A DNA stretch of 14,458 bases from Limnohabitans sp. (GCA_030729445.1 JANQXJ010000214.1:1-14458); one strand, 5' to 3'. Numbered from the stretch's first letter, positions 1 through 7,258 are shown. Numbers and translations are program-made. The notes: a model not told the origin generated them from the letters alone.

Positions 1-521
1 ACGCAGCAAGCGCTCCAGGCCCGCGCGGTCTTGCGCCGCAATGCACACGCTGGTGTCCACCGAAAACCCGCTGTGCCGGTAGGCCAGCATCTCTTTGGCC
101 TCGAAACCCTCCAGCAGGCCCCGCCCCACAAAGGCACGCAAGATGCGCCGACGCAAGCTGGCCTGCGCTTGGCCCACGGCATCCGCAGTCACGCCGGTGG
201 CGGGGTGGAAGATGATGCGCGGTGGTTCCTGGCCACCCGCCACTTCTTCAAACGCGCCATCGACTACACAAACGTGGAAATGCACGTGCTCGTTGAGGCT
301 GGAGCCAAAGCGGTGGATGAAGGCGACTGCGCCGATGTGCAAAGCTGCCTTGTTTGGGCTCTGCGCACCAGGGCTGTTGGCTTGCAGGGTTTGCTCAATC
401 ACCCGCAGGAAAATACGCAGCACCATGTCTCGTAGTGCTCGGCCACCGTTTGGTACAGCAGCGTGCGTTCGGGGTGGCGCGGGTTGTAGAGCTTGGGTTT
501 GGGTTTGGATGCAGCGGGCAT
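1..521 (-). pseudogene. IS91-family transposase remnant, internally deleted, frameshifted and cut by the window edge
   Basis: Two pieces of one HUH transposase can be read on the minus strand in different frames. The first starts at ATG 521 and reads MPAASKPKPKLYNPRHPERT, then a segment ending HYETW; it meets a stop after 39 codons. The second opens at 426 in another frame with MVLRIFLRVIEQTLQAN and runs off the window start. It contains HRFGSSLNEHVHFH, whose HFH is the His-hydrophobic-His (HUH) metal motif of IS91-type rolling-circle transposases. Known relatives have roughly 120 residues, including a Cys-rich zinc-finger region, between HYETW and the LRIFLRV block; here they are missing. 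The catalytic tyrosines would lie beyond position 1 and cannot be judged. The gene cannot make an intact protein as it stands. Family assignment is from recognised motifs; the size of the missing part is from memory of the family. Confidence 0.85.
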
Positions 522-524
522 GGA

Positions 525-544
525 TACTGTGTAAATACACAGTA
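525..544. promoter_or_regulatory. Putative LexA (SOS) box
   Basis: The site is a perfect inverted repeat: TACTGTGT and ACACAGTA around a 4-nt AAAT centre. It contains CTGT-N8-ACAG exactly, the LexA consensus of beta- and gammaproteobacteria. It ends 3 bp upstream of the transposase-remnant ATG at 521. A Shine-Dalgarno-like GAGGAG lies beyond the box, about 35 nt from that ATG, too far to serve it. An alternative reading is a terminal palindrome of the IS element rather than a LexA operator. Confidence 0.6.
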
Positions 545-575
545 TTTTGCAGTTTTCTCCTCAGCCGGGCGCACC

Positions 576-614
576 AAAAAAAACGGCCCAGGGATCGCTC
601 CCTGGGCCGTTTTT
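576..614 (-). terminator. Rho-independent terminator of the mdh-acnB operon
   Basis: An 11-bp perfect GC-rich stem (584-594 with 599-609, arm CGGCCCAGGGA) encloses a TCGC loop. It is flanked by eight A on the left and five T on the right. Read on the minus strand the U-tract is eight long, and the hairpin starts about 20 nt past the acnB stop, so it should end that transcript. The structure could also work in the plus direction. Confidence 0.9.
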
Positions 615-634
615 CATGAGGTCAGCGCCGAAGC

Positions 635-3226
635 TCAGACCGTCGCGTTTTTCGCGTTGTCCACGTACTCTTCAATTTGGTTGAAGTTCAGGTACTTGTA
701 GATCGCAGCGCCATCCTTGTTCACGATGCCCATGGCTTCGTGGTACTCGGCGACGGTGGGGATGTGGCCCAGCTTGGACGCAATCGCCGCCAATTCGGCC
801 GAGGCCAAGAACACGTTGGTGTTTTTGCCCAAGCGGTTGGGGAAGTTGCGCGTCGAGGTGGACACCACCGTGGCGCCTTCGCGCACCTGGGCTTGGTTGC
901 CCATGCACAGCGAGCAGCCGGGCATCTCGGTGCGGGCACCAGCGGCGCCGAAGTTGGCGTAGTGGCCTTCTTTGATCAGCTCGCTCTCGTCCATCTTGGT
1001 CGGTGGGGCGACCCACAGCTTGACGGGGATGTCGCGGCTGCCGCCGAGCAGCTTGGCCGCGGCGCGGAAGTGACCGATGTTGGTCATGCACGAACCGATG
1101 AACGCTTCGTCGATCTTGGTGCCGGCCACGTCGGACAAGAACTTGGCGTCGTCCGGGTCGTTGGGGCAGCACAGGATCGGCTCTTTGATCTCGTTCATGT
1201 CGATCTCGATGACGTGTGCGTACTCGGCATCTTTGTCGGCTTCGAGCAGCTCGGGCTTGGCCAACCAGGCTTCGACTTTCTCGATGCGGCGGGCCAAGGT
1301 GCGGGCGTCGGCGTAACCGTCGGCGATCATGTTCTTCATCAGCACGATGTTGGACTTCAGGTATTCCTCGACCGGCTCTTTGTTGAGCTTGATCGTGCAA
1401 CCCGCAGCCGAACGCTCAGCAGACGCGTCGGACAATTCAAACGCTTGCTCGACCTTCAGGTTGGGCAGGCCTTCGATTTCCAAGATGCGGCCGGAGAACT
1501 CGTTGATCTTGCCGGACTTGGCCACGGTCAAGAGGCCCTTCTTGATGGCGTACAGCGGAATCGCGTGCACCAAGTCGCGCAAGGTCACGCCGGGCTGCAT
1601 TTCGCCTTTGAAGCGAACCAACACGGACTCGGGCATGTCCAGGGGCATGACGCCGGTGGCGGCACCGAAGGCCACCAAGCCGGAGCCGGCGGGGAAGCTG
1701 ATACCGATGGGGAAACGGGTGTGCGAGTCGCCGCCGGTACCGACGGTGTCGGGCAACAACAGGCGGTTGAGCCAGCTGTGGATCACGCCGTCACCAGGAC
1801 GCAGGGCCACGCCACCGCGGTTGCTGATGAAGGCGGGCAATTCGCGGTGCGTCTTGACGTCGACCGACTTGGGGTAAGCGGCGGTGTGGCAGAAGGACTG
1901 CATGACCATGTCGGCGCTGAAGCCCAAGCAGGCCAAGTCTTTCAACTCGTCGCGGGTCATCGGGCCGGTGGTGTCTTGTGAACCCACGGTGGTCATCTTG
2001 GGTTCGCAGTAGGTGCCGGGGCGAACGCCTTGGCCTTCTGGCAAACCCACGGCGCGACCGACCATCTTCTGGGCCAGCGTGAAGCCGGCTTTGGTCGATG
2101 CGGGCACGGCGGGCAAGCGGAACACGGTGGACGCGGGCAAGCCCAAGAACTCGCGCGCCTTGGCGGTGAGCGAGCGGCCGATGATCAGGTTGATGCGGCC
2201 GCCGGCGCGCACTTCGTCAAACAGCACGTCGCTTTTGAGTTTGAACTCGGTGACGGTGGCGCCGTTTTTCACGATCTTGCCGTCGTAGGGCAGGATGTCG
2301 ATGACGTCGCCCATCTCCAATTTCGACACGTCGACTTCAATCGGCAAAGCGCCGGAGTCTTCTTGGGTGTTGAAGAAGATGGGGGCGATCTTGCCGCCCA
2401 AGGTCACGCCACCAAAACGCTTGTTGGGCACAAACGGGATGTCTTGGCCGGTGGCCCAGATCACGCTGTTGGTGGCCGACTTGCGGCTGGAGCCGGTGCC
2501 GACCACGTCGCCCACGTAGGCCACCAAATGGCCTTTTTTCTTCAGGTCGTCGATGAACTGCATGGGGCCGCGCTTGCCGTCTTCTTCGGGCTTGAACGCC
2601 GCGCCGGTGCGGGTGTTCTTGAGCATGGCCAGGTAGTGCAGCGGGATGTCGGGGCGGCTCCAGGCGTCGGGCGCGGGCGACAGGTCGTCGGTGTTGGTCT
2701 CACCGGGCACTTTGAAGACGGTGACGGTGATTTTCTGTTCGACTTCGGGGCGGGTGGTGAACCACTCGGCCTCGGCCCAGCTTTGCATGACTTCTTTGGC
2801 CTTGGCGTTGCCGGCCTTGGCTTTTTCGGCGACGTCGTTGAAGAAGTCGAACATCAACAAGGTTTTCTTCAGGGCTTCAGCGGCCACGGCGGCGACTTCG
2901 GCGCTGTCGAGCAATTCGATCAGGGGGTGCACGTTGTAGCCGCCCACCATGGTGCCGAGCAACTCGGTGGCTTTGGCTTTGGAGACCAGGGCGACGCTCA
3001 GGTCACCGTGGGCCACGGCGGCCAAGAAAGAGGCTTTGACCTTGGCGGCGTCGTCCACGCCCGGTGGCACGCGGTGCGTGAGCAGGTCCATCAAAAAGGC
3101 GTCTTCGCCGGCGGGTGGGTTCTTGATCAGTTCGATCAGTTCGGCCACTTGTTTGGCATCCAAAGGCAGGGGCGGGATGCCCAAAGCAGCGCGTTCGGCT
3201 GCGTGTTCACGGTACGCTTTCAACAT
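635..3226 (-). CDS. acnB: Aconitate hydratase B (bifunctional with 2-methylisocitrate dehydratase)
   Basis: This cytoplasmic [4Fe-4S] enzyme interconverts citrate and isocitrate in the TCA cycle; AcnB enzymes also act on 2-methylisocitrate. At 863 aa it matches the usual AcnB length of about 865. The N-terminal HEAT-like domain (about 1-160) and the swivel domain ahead of the catalytic core give the AcnB rather than AcnA layout. The three cluster cysteines are visible: C713 in GSCMTN, and C771 and C774 in PGCSLCMGN. They line up with C710, C769 and C772 of the E. coli enzyme. The ATG at 3226 is supported by GGAGA about 7 nt upstream. It is the last gene of the minus-strand operon, 24 nt after the unknown secreted protein, and is followed by the terminator at 576-614. 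I see no defect in it. Confidence 0.98.
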   Translation of the reverse strand: MLKAYREHAAERAALGIPPLPLDAKQVAELIELIKNPPAGEDAFLMDLLTHRVPPGVDDAAKVKASFLAAVAHGDLSVALVSKAKATELLGTMVGGYNVHPLIELLDSAEVAAVAAEALKKTLLMFDFFNDVAEKAKAGNAKAKEVMQSWAEAEWFTTRPEVEQKITVTVFKVPGETNTDDLSPAPDAWSRPDIPLHYLAMLKNTRTGAAFKPEEDGKRGPMQFIDDLKKKGHLVAYVGDVVGTGSSRKSATNSVIWATGQDIPFVPNKRFGGVTLGGKIAPIFFNTQEDSGALPIEVDVSKLEMGDVIDILPYDGKIVKNGATVTEFKLKSDVLFDEVRAGGRINLIIGRSLTAKAREFLGLPASTVFRLPAVPASTKAGFTLAQKMVGRAVGLPEGQGVRPGTYCEPKMTTVGSQDTTGPMTRDELKDLACLGFSADMVMQSFCHTAAYPKSVDVKTHRELPAFISNRGGVALRPGDGVIHSWLNRLLLPDTVGTGGDSHTRFPIGISFPAGSGLVAFGAATGVMPLDMPESVLVRFKGEMQPGVTLRDLVHAIPLYAIKKGLLTVAKSGKINEFSGRILEIEGLPNLKVEQAFELSDASAERSAAGCTIKLNKEPVEEYLKSNIVLMKNMIADGYADARTLARRIEKVEAWLAKPELLEADKDAEYAHVIEIDMNEIKEPILCCPNDPDDAKFLSDVAGTKIDEAFIGSCMTNIGHFRAAAKLLGGSRDIPVKLWVAPPTKMDESELIKEGHYANFGAAGARTEMPGCSLCMGNQAQVREGATVVSTSTRNFPNRLGKNTNVFLASAELAAIASKLGHIPTVAEYHEAMGIVNKDGAAIYKYLNFNQIEEYVDNAKNATV

Positions 3227-3250
3227 GGTTTTTTCTCCGGTCAGTCAAAG

Positions 3251-4138
3251 TCAATCGTTGGATTTGCCCGTGCCGGTTTTGTCAAACAGGCTGGGCTGCG
3301 GGTTGGTTTTCATGTCCTGGCCATAGGCCACTTGTTCGGGGTGTGCGCAATCGTCGGCCAAGCGTCGGCCTTTCTTCTGGTCCATCAGCATGGACTTGTT
3401 GGCCAGTTGCAGCCACACGGCACCGGCTTTTTTGTCCTCCAACCTCAGGGCACCGGTGGTGGTGTGCACGGGGTACATGCGGTATCGGAAGCCTTTGCCC
3501 TGGACATGGAAGAAACCAGGCGCAGCCGCATCGGCTTCGACGCGCACACTGGCCCCCATCTCACAAGGCATGAGGCCTTGGTGAATTTGCTGGGCAATGG
3601 CCAAATCTTGCGACACGGCATCGGAAGCCATAACAGGCGTCGTAGCGGCCAAACCTGGCGCCACAGTGTCTGGAGGCTGCACCGCAGCCAAAGCGGGTGC
3701 TTTGACCACGGCAGGCAGCACAACCGAAGTGGGCGCGTTGGGCGCATCAATGCGGGTGGTCTGCACATCCGTCCAGGCAGGCAGCGGCTGCATGGGCGAA
3801 GAAGCCCGGGCCTCGGGGGTCTGGGGTACCACAACATAGGCGGGCACGTTGTTTGTAGGGGCTACTGCAGCAGGCGGCAGTGAGCTCAGTGGCTTGACGG
3901 CTTGGTCCAAGGCAGCCGCTTGGGCCTGCGCCTGCGCAATTGCGCGGGCCTGCAGGAGTGCAGTGAGGTCGGCTGTAGCACGGGCCTTGGCCTGCGCTGA
4001 AGTTTCGGCGGGCTTGGCCTTTACCTTGGCACTGGCCTGGCCCTGGCTTTGCGCCCAAGAGGGCAGCAAGATCAGAGTGCATACCAGCACAACAAGGCCT
4101 TTGAACATGGACATCCCTTTGAACACAGCGGACATCAT
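3251..4138 (-). CDS. Secreted/periplasmic protein of unknown function within the TCA operon
   Basis: I do not recognise a named family. The 295-aa product begins with a charged start, a hydrophobic core at about 14-27 (GLVVLVCTLILLP) and a signal-peptidase I-type site near A29 (SWA-Q). C20 does not sit in a good lipobox. Residues 30-180 are rich in Ala, Pro and Gln and look like an unstructured linker. A compact C-terminal domain (about 182-275) holds the only two mature-chain cysteines, C192 and C264, which could form a disulfide, and the segment GALRLEDKKAGAVWLQLANK. Its end weakly recalls the MliC lysozyme-inhibitor fold, which is speculation. GGAGG lies 10 nt upstream of the ATG at 4138. 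That ATG overlaps the stop of the upstream lyase gene as ATGA, so translation is probably coupled. An internal ATG (residue 9 or 11) is a possible alternative start. Confidence 0.85.
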   Translation of the reverse strand: MMSAVFKGMSMFKGLVVLVCTLILLPSWAQSQGQASAKVKAKPAETSAQAKARATADLTALLQARAIAQAQAQAAALDQAVKPLSSLPPAAVAPTNNVPAYVVVPQTPEARASSPMQPLPAWTDVQTTRIDAPNAPTSVVLPAVVKAPALAAVQPPDTVAPGLAATTPVMASDAVSQDLAIAQQIHQGLMPCEMGASVRVEADAAAPGFFHVQGKGFRYRMYPVHTTTGALRLEDKKAGAVWLQLANKSMLMDQKKGRRLADDCAHPEQVAYGQDMKTNPQPSLFDKTGTGKSND

Positions 4139-5154
4139 GACAGGCTGACCTCCATATTCGCGGGTGCCACGTCAAACAAAGCCTGCATCGGGGCGGGTAA
4201 ATGGCGGCCGGTCTGGTGGGCTCGCTCGATCAGTTGCCAGAAAAAACGGTAACTGGCCCGGTCGTGCAATTGACCTGCATGGCTGATGGGGGCCCAGCTC
4301 GCTGCTTGCGCGGCCAAGATGATTTGACTGGCCTCGTCTACTTGTGCCTCGCTGGGCGCCATGGCCTCCAGGATGGGGCGGATCTGGTCGGGGTGGATGC
4401 TCCACATCCGGGTGTATCCCAATTCACGGGCCGCCTTTTGGGCCGCTGTGCGCATCGCTTCGGTGTTTTTAAACTCGGTGACCACGCAGTGCGAAGGCAC
4501 TTTGCCGTGGGCATGGCAGGCGCTGGCGATTTCGAGCTTGGCACGCAACACCAAAGGGTGAGTGAATTGCCCGTGGATGCCCATGCCTTCGGCAGGAATA
4601 GCACCCGCATGAGCGGATACAAAATCCATCAGGCCAAAACTGATCGACTGCACGCGTGAATGGGCGGCGATGTCAAAGGCCCGATGCACGGCAGCAGGCG
4701 ACTCGATCAACACATGCATCGGCAAGTGCGCTGCTCCGGCAGCGGCCAAGGCGGCTTCAGCGCGGTTCACATCGGCCACACTCTCGACTTTGGGCACCAT
4801 GATGTGCGTTAAAACATGGCCCGCCCGGCCCGCGATGTGGCTGATATCGGCTTCAAAACTGGGGTGGTCCACCGAATGGACCCGCACCGCAATCCGCGCG
4901 TCGGCGCGAGCGGCTTGGGTGGCCAGTGCCAATTCGGTCACCAATGCCGCGTGTTCGGCTTCTCCACCTACGGGCGCACCGTCTTCGCAGTCTAGGGTGA
5001 CATCAAAGACACAGGTGCCAAACTCTTGCGTCATGTCGGCCTGCAACTGCAGGCTTTTGCGCATCCGAGCCTCCACTCCGCTGTAATGGTCACACACCGG
5101 CAGCTGCACGCTCCCGGCTTGTGCCCCCAGCAAAATGTGGCGCGGATGACTCAC
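4135..5154 (-). CDS. CitE-like CoA-ester lyase (HpcH/HpaI aldolase/citrate lyase family)
   Basis: The 339-aa protein is a TIM-barrel lyase of the CitE/malyl-CoA lyase group. These enzymes cleave or form C-C bonds in acyl-CoA esters such as malyl-CoA or citramalyl-CoA, or hydrolyse malyl-CoA. Family residues are present: DCEDG at 55-59, R91 in AVRVHS, K122/E124 in PKVES, the metal ligands E151 (LIESPAA) and D177 (GLMDF), and the C-terminal WSIHPDQI at 251-258. No citrate lyase alpha (citF) or gamma (citD) gene is nearby, so true citrate lyase activity is unlikely; the exact substrate cannot be read from sequence. The start is GTG at 5154, 20 nt after mdh, with a poor ribosome site. The long form is preferred because residues 17-40 (QLPVCDHYSGVEARMRKSLQ) look like conserved family sequence. 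The stop overlaps the next gene by 4 nt. Confidence 0.88.
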   Translation of the reverse strand: MSHPRHILLGAQAGSVQLPVCDHYSGVEARMRKSLQLQADMTQEFGTCVFDVTLDCEDGAPVGGEAEHAALVTELALATQAARADARIAVRVHSVDHPSFEADISHIAGRAGHVLTHIMVPKVESVADVNRAEAALAAAGAAHLPMHVLIESPAAVHRAFDIAAHSRVQSISFGLMDFVSAHAGAIPAEGMGIHGQFTHPLVLRAKLEIASACHAHGKVPSHCVVTEFKNTEAMRTAAQKAARELGYTRMWSIHPDQIRPILEAMAPSEAQVDEASQIILAAQAASWAPISHAGQLHDRASYRFFWQLIERAHQTGRHLPAPMQALFDVAPANMEVSLS

Positions 5155-5174
5155 TTTAAAGACTCGGCCCTGAA

Positions 5175-6161
5175 TCAGATCAGGTGCGCCACGCCCGCTT
5201 GCTCGTCGGTCAACTCTTTCAGAGTCTTGTCGATGCAGCCTTGGCTGAAGGCGTCGATTTCCAGACCTTCAACGACTTTGTACTCGCCGTTTTCGCAGGT
5301 GACAGGGAAGCCGAACATCACGTCTTTGGGAATACCGTACCAGCCTTGTGATGGGATGCCCATGGTGACCCACTTGCCGTTGGTGCCCAAGGCCCAGTCG
5401 CGCATGTGGTCGATGGCGGCGTTGGCAGCCGAAGCAGCCGAGGACAGGCCACGCGCTTCAATGATGGCCGCGCCGCGCTTGCCCACGGTGGGCAGGAACA
5501 CGTTGGCGTTCCATTCCTGGTCGTTGATCATGGCCTTGACGGATTCACCGTTGATGGTGGCGAAGCGGTAGTCGGCGTACATGGTGGGCGAGTGGTTGCC
5601 CCAAACGCACAGTTTTTCAATATCGGCCACGGCTTTGCCAGTCTTGGCAGCGATTTGTGACAGGGCGCGGTTGTGGTCCAAACGCAGCATGGCTGTGAAG
5701 TTGCCGGGCTTCAAGTCCGGGGCGGCCTTCATGGCGATGTAGGCGTTGGTGTTGGCGGGGTTGCCCACGACCAGCACTTTCACGTCACGCGAAGCCACAG
5801 CGTTCAGGGCCTTGCCTTGAGCCGTGAAGATGGCACCGTTGATGGCCAGCAACTCGGCACGCTCCATGCCGGGGCCGCGTGGACGTGAGCCGACCAACAA
5901 AGCGTAGTCCACATCCTTGAATGCGGTCATCGGGTCGCCGTGGGCTTCCATGCCCACCAACAATGGGAATGCGCAGTCTTCCAATTCCATCATCACGCCC
6001 TTGAGCGCTTTTTGTGGGCCTTCGACGGGCACTTCGAGCAATTGCAAGATAACAGGCTGGTCTTTGCCCAGCATTTCGCCGGAGGCGATGCGGAACAACA
6101 ATGCGTAACCGATTTGACCTGCTGCGCCGGTAACGGCAACGCGGACGGGCTTTTTGCTCAT
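5175..6161 (-). CDS. mdh: NAD-dependent malate dehydrogenase
   Basis: It oxidises malate to oxaloacetate with NAD in the TCA cycle, in the cytoplasm. The 328-aa protein belongs to the type-2 (cytosolic-like) malate dehydrogenases. The N-terminal Rossmann motif is TGAAGQIG (11-18), and E43 ends strand 2, which favours NAD over NADP. Substrate-binding arginines lie in SRPRGPGMER (R93, R95). The catalytic pair is D162 in LDHNR and H190 in WGNHS. The ATG at 6161 has GGAG 9 nt upstream. It is the first gene of the minus-strand operon, and a leader of about 130 nt with two small hairpins precedes it. The promoter faces that of gntR across a shared palindrome. Confidence 0.98.
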   Translation of the reverse strand: MSKKPVRVAVTGAAGQIGYALLFRIASGEMLGKDQPVILQLLEVPVEGPQKALKGVMMELEDCAFPLLVGMEAHGDPMTAFKDVDYALLVGSRPRGPGMERAELLAINGAIFTAQGKALNAVASRDVKVLVVGNPANTNAYIAMKAAPDLKPGNFTAMLRLDHNRALSQIAAKTGKAVADIEKLCVWGNHSPTMYADYRFATINGESVKAMINDQEWNANVFLPTVGKRGAAIIEARGLSSAASAANAAIDHMRDWALGTNGKWVTMGIPSQGWYGIPKDVMFGFPVTCENGEYKVVEGLEIDAFSQGCIDKTLKELTDEQAGVAHLI

Positions 6162-6229
6162 GGTGGAAAACTCCGAAGTGTTGAAAACAAGCGTTGCGGT
6201 CCGCTGCCAACATCCATGTCAGCAAGGCC

Positions 6230-6245
6230 GTCCGGCGCACCGGAC
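6230..6245 (-). other. Small hairpin in the mdh leader
   Basis: A perfect 6-bp stem (GTCCGG/CCGGAC) with a 4-nt loop lies in the predicted mdh 5' leader, about 70-85 nt before the start codon. There is no following T-run, so it is not a terminator. Function unknown. Confidence 0.35.
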
Positions 6246-6258
6246 CCGCGCTGGCGGT

Positions 6259-6274
6259 CTTTGTTCAGACAAAG
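6259..6274 (-). other. Second small hairpin in the mdh leader
   Basis: A perfect 6-bp stem (CTTTGT/ACAAAG) with a 4-nt loop lies 13 nt from the GTCCGG hairpin, in the same predicted leader. It could be structural or could arise by chance. Confidence 0.3.
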
Positions 6275-6300
6275 CCACAAGTGCAAGCAAACAGCTTTCG

Positions 6301-6330
6301 AGTGTACCCGCGAAAACCCTGATTCGTCAA
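6301..6330 (-). promoter_or_regulatory. Predicted sigma-70 promoter of the mdh operon
   Basis: On the minus strand there is TTGACG (6325-6330) as a -35 box, an 18-nt spacer, and TACACT (6301-6306) as a -10 box. Transcription would begin near 6294, giving a leader of about 130 nt. The TCTTATATAAGA palindrome lies 11 bp upstream of the -35 box. This is a consensus match by eye only. Confidence 0.5.
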
Positions 6331-6331
6331 T

Positions 6332-6359
6332 TTGTCTTATGTCTTATATAAGATATGAT
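6332..6359 (+). promoter_or_regulatory. Predicted sigma-70 promoter of gntR
   Basis: TTGTCT (6332-6337) as -35 and TATGAT (6354-6359) as -10 are 16 bp apart, with a start expected near 6366. The operator-like palindrome at 6342-6353 fills the spacer and abuts the -10 box, so a protein bound there should block the polymerase. Consensus match by eye. Confidence 0.45.
6342..6353. promoter_or_regulatory. Putative GntR operator, copy 1 (TCTTATATAAGA)
   Basis: This is a perfect 12-bp palindrome between mdh and gntR. Its left arm is part of a tandem 7-bp repeat, GTCTTAT twice (6334-6347). A near copy (10 of 12 identical) lies upstream of sdhC at 7202-7213. A short AT-rich palindrome next to a divergent GntR gene is typical of autoregulated operators in this family. 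Assignment to this regulator is inference. Confidence 0.55.
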
Positions 6360-6402
6360 GGCACACTTGTCATGCACCTGAACCGCATGACCATTACGCC
6401 CC

Positions 6403-7182
6403 ATGAACCACCCAGCGCCCCCCACCGACGCCCTCGCTGCCGAATCGCCGGCCACCACACCGGCGTTCAGCCCGCTTTACCAGCAAATCAAGGGCCTGAT
6501 CCTTCAAAGCCTGCAAGCCAGCGAGTGGAAGCCCGGCGAAGCCATCCCCAGCGAAATGGAGCTGGCAGCCCGCTACCGGGTGAGCCAGGGCACGGTGCGC
6601 AAAGCCATCGATGAATTGGCCAGCGGACACCTGCTAATCCGCAAACAAGGCAAAGGCACCTTTGTGGCCACCCATGCCGAGCACCAGGTGCAGTACCGTT
6701 TTTTGAAACTGGTGCCCGATCGGGGCGACTTGAACACCGAAGGCCCCGCCCAGCGCGAGATCGTGGACTGCAAACGCATGCGGGCCTCAGCCGAGATCGC
6801 CCGTGCCTTGGCTTTGCGCTCTGGCGACACCGTGCTGCAAGTCAGGAGAGTTCTTTCGTTTTCAAATACACCCACCATTTTGGAAGACCTGTGGTTGCCC
6901 GGCACGCCTTTTAAGGGCATGACCGCTGAGCGCCTGGCCGACTACCACGGCCCCATGTACGCGCTGTTTGAAACCGAGTTCGGTGTGCGCATGGTGCGTG
7001 CACAAGAAAAGATACGTGCAGTGTTACCCGACAAGGCCCAAAGGGAATTGCTAAAACTGCCCCCCCACACACCTTTGCTCAGCGTGGAGCGCATTGCCTA
7101 CACCTACAACGACACCCCGATGGAGCTGCGGCGCGGCTTCTACCGCACCGACACCCACCACTACCGCAACGATTTGAACTGA
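6403..7182 (+). CDS. GntR-family transcriptional regulator, HutC subfamily (UTRA domain)
   Basis: The 259-aa protein has an N-terminal winged helix (about 24-92) with the GntR signature PLYQQIKGLILQ, PGEAIPSEMELA and VSQGTVRKAIDELASG, ending in the KQGKGTFVA wing. A UTRA ligand-binding domain follows (about 110-252), ending PMELRRGFYRTD, so it should respond to a small molecule, possibly an organic acid; the ligand is unknown. It is divergent from mdh and lies just upstream of sdhC, so control of the flanking TCA genes is the natural inference. ATG 6403 is the first start in this frame, since stop codons in the same frame lie at 6379 and 6388. No clear Shine-Dalgarno precedes it, suggesting low expression. 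The palindrome inside its own promoter suggests autorepression. Confidence 0.93.
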   Translation: MNHPAPPTDALAAESPATTPAFSPLYQQIKGLILQSLQASEWKPGEAIPSEMELAARYRVSQGTVRKAIDELASGHLLIRKQGKGTFVATHAEHQVQYRFLKLVPDRGDLNTEGPAQREIVDCKRMRASAEIARALALRSGDTVLQVRRVLSFSNTPTILEDLWLPGTPFKGMTAERLADYHGPMYALFETEFGVRMVRAQEKIRAVLPDKAQRELLKLPPHTPLLSVERIAYTYNDTPMELRRGFYRTDTHHYRNDLN

Positions 7183-7201
7183 CCCGAGAAGGACATGAAC
7201 G

Positions 7202-7213
7202 TCTTGTAGAAGA
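7202..7213. promoter_or_regulatory. Putative GntR operator, copy 2 (TCTTGTAGAAGA)
   Basis: It lies 20 nt after the gntR stop, upstream of sdhC, and matches the gntR/mdh palindrome at 10 of 12 positions. Both copies are preceded by G, and this copy is flanked symmetrically as GTCTT-N4-AAGAC. It could alternatively be a 5-bp hairpin in the gntR 3' end, but no T-run follows. Confidence 0.5.
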
Positions 7214-7252
7214 CTGTCGCTGAAATGCTCGCGTCAGTTTGCTGCGTTGCAA

Positions 7253-7258
7253 TAGAAT
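7253..7258 (+). promoter_or_regulatory. Candidate -10 element of the sdhC-gltA operon
   Basis: TAGAAT (5 of 6 to consensus) lies about 50 nt before sdhC. At 16-18 bp upstream (around 7229-7236) there is no recognisable -35 box. That would fit a promoter needing an activator, with the operator-like palindrome centred about 57 bp upstream of the expected start. The call is weak. Confidence 0.35.

Noticed and set aside
677..1981. Open frame of 434 codons on the plus strand opposite the acnB 3' half
   Set aside because: Same reason: an antisense shadow of acnB without family motifs or a ribosome site.
2030..3883. Open frame of 617 codons on the plus strand opposite acnB and the unknown secreted protein gene
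   Set aside because: It is antisense to acnB, with low-complexity composition and no motif. Similar long antisense frames occur opposite several highly expressed genes here because of codon bias.
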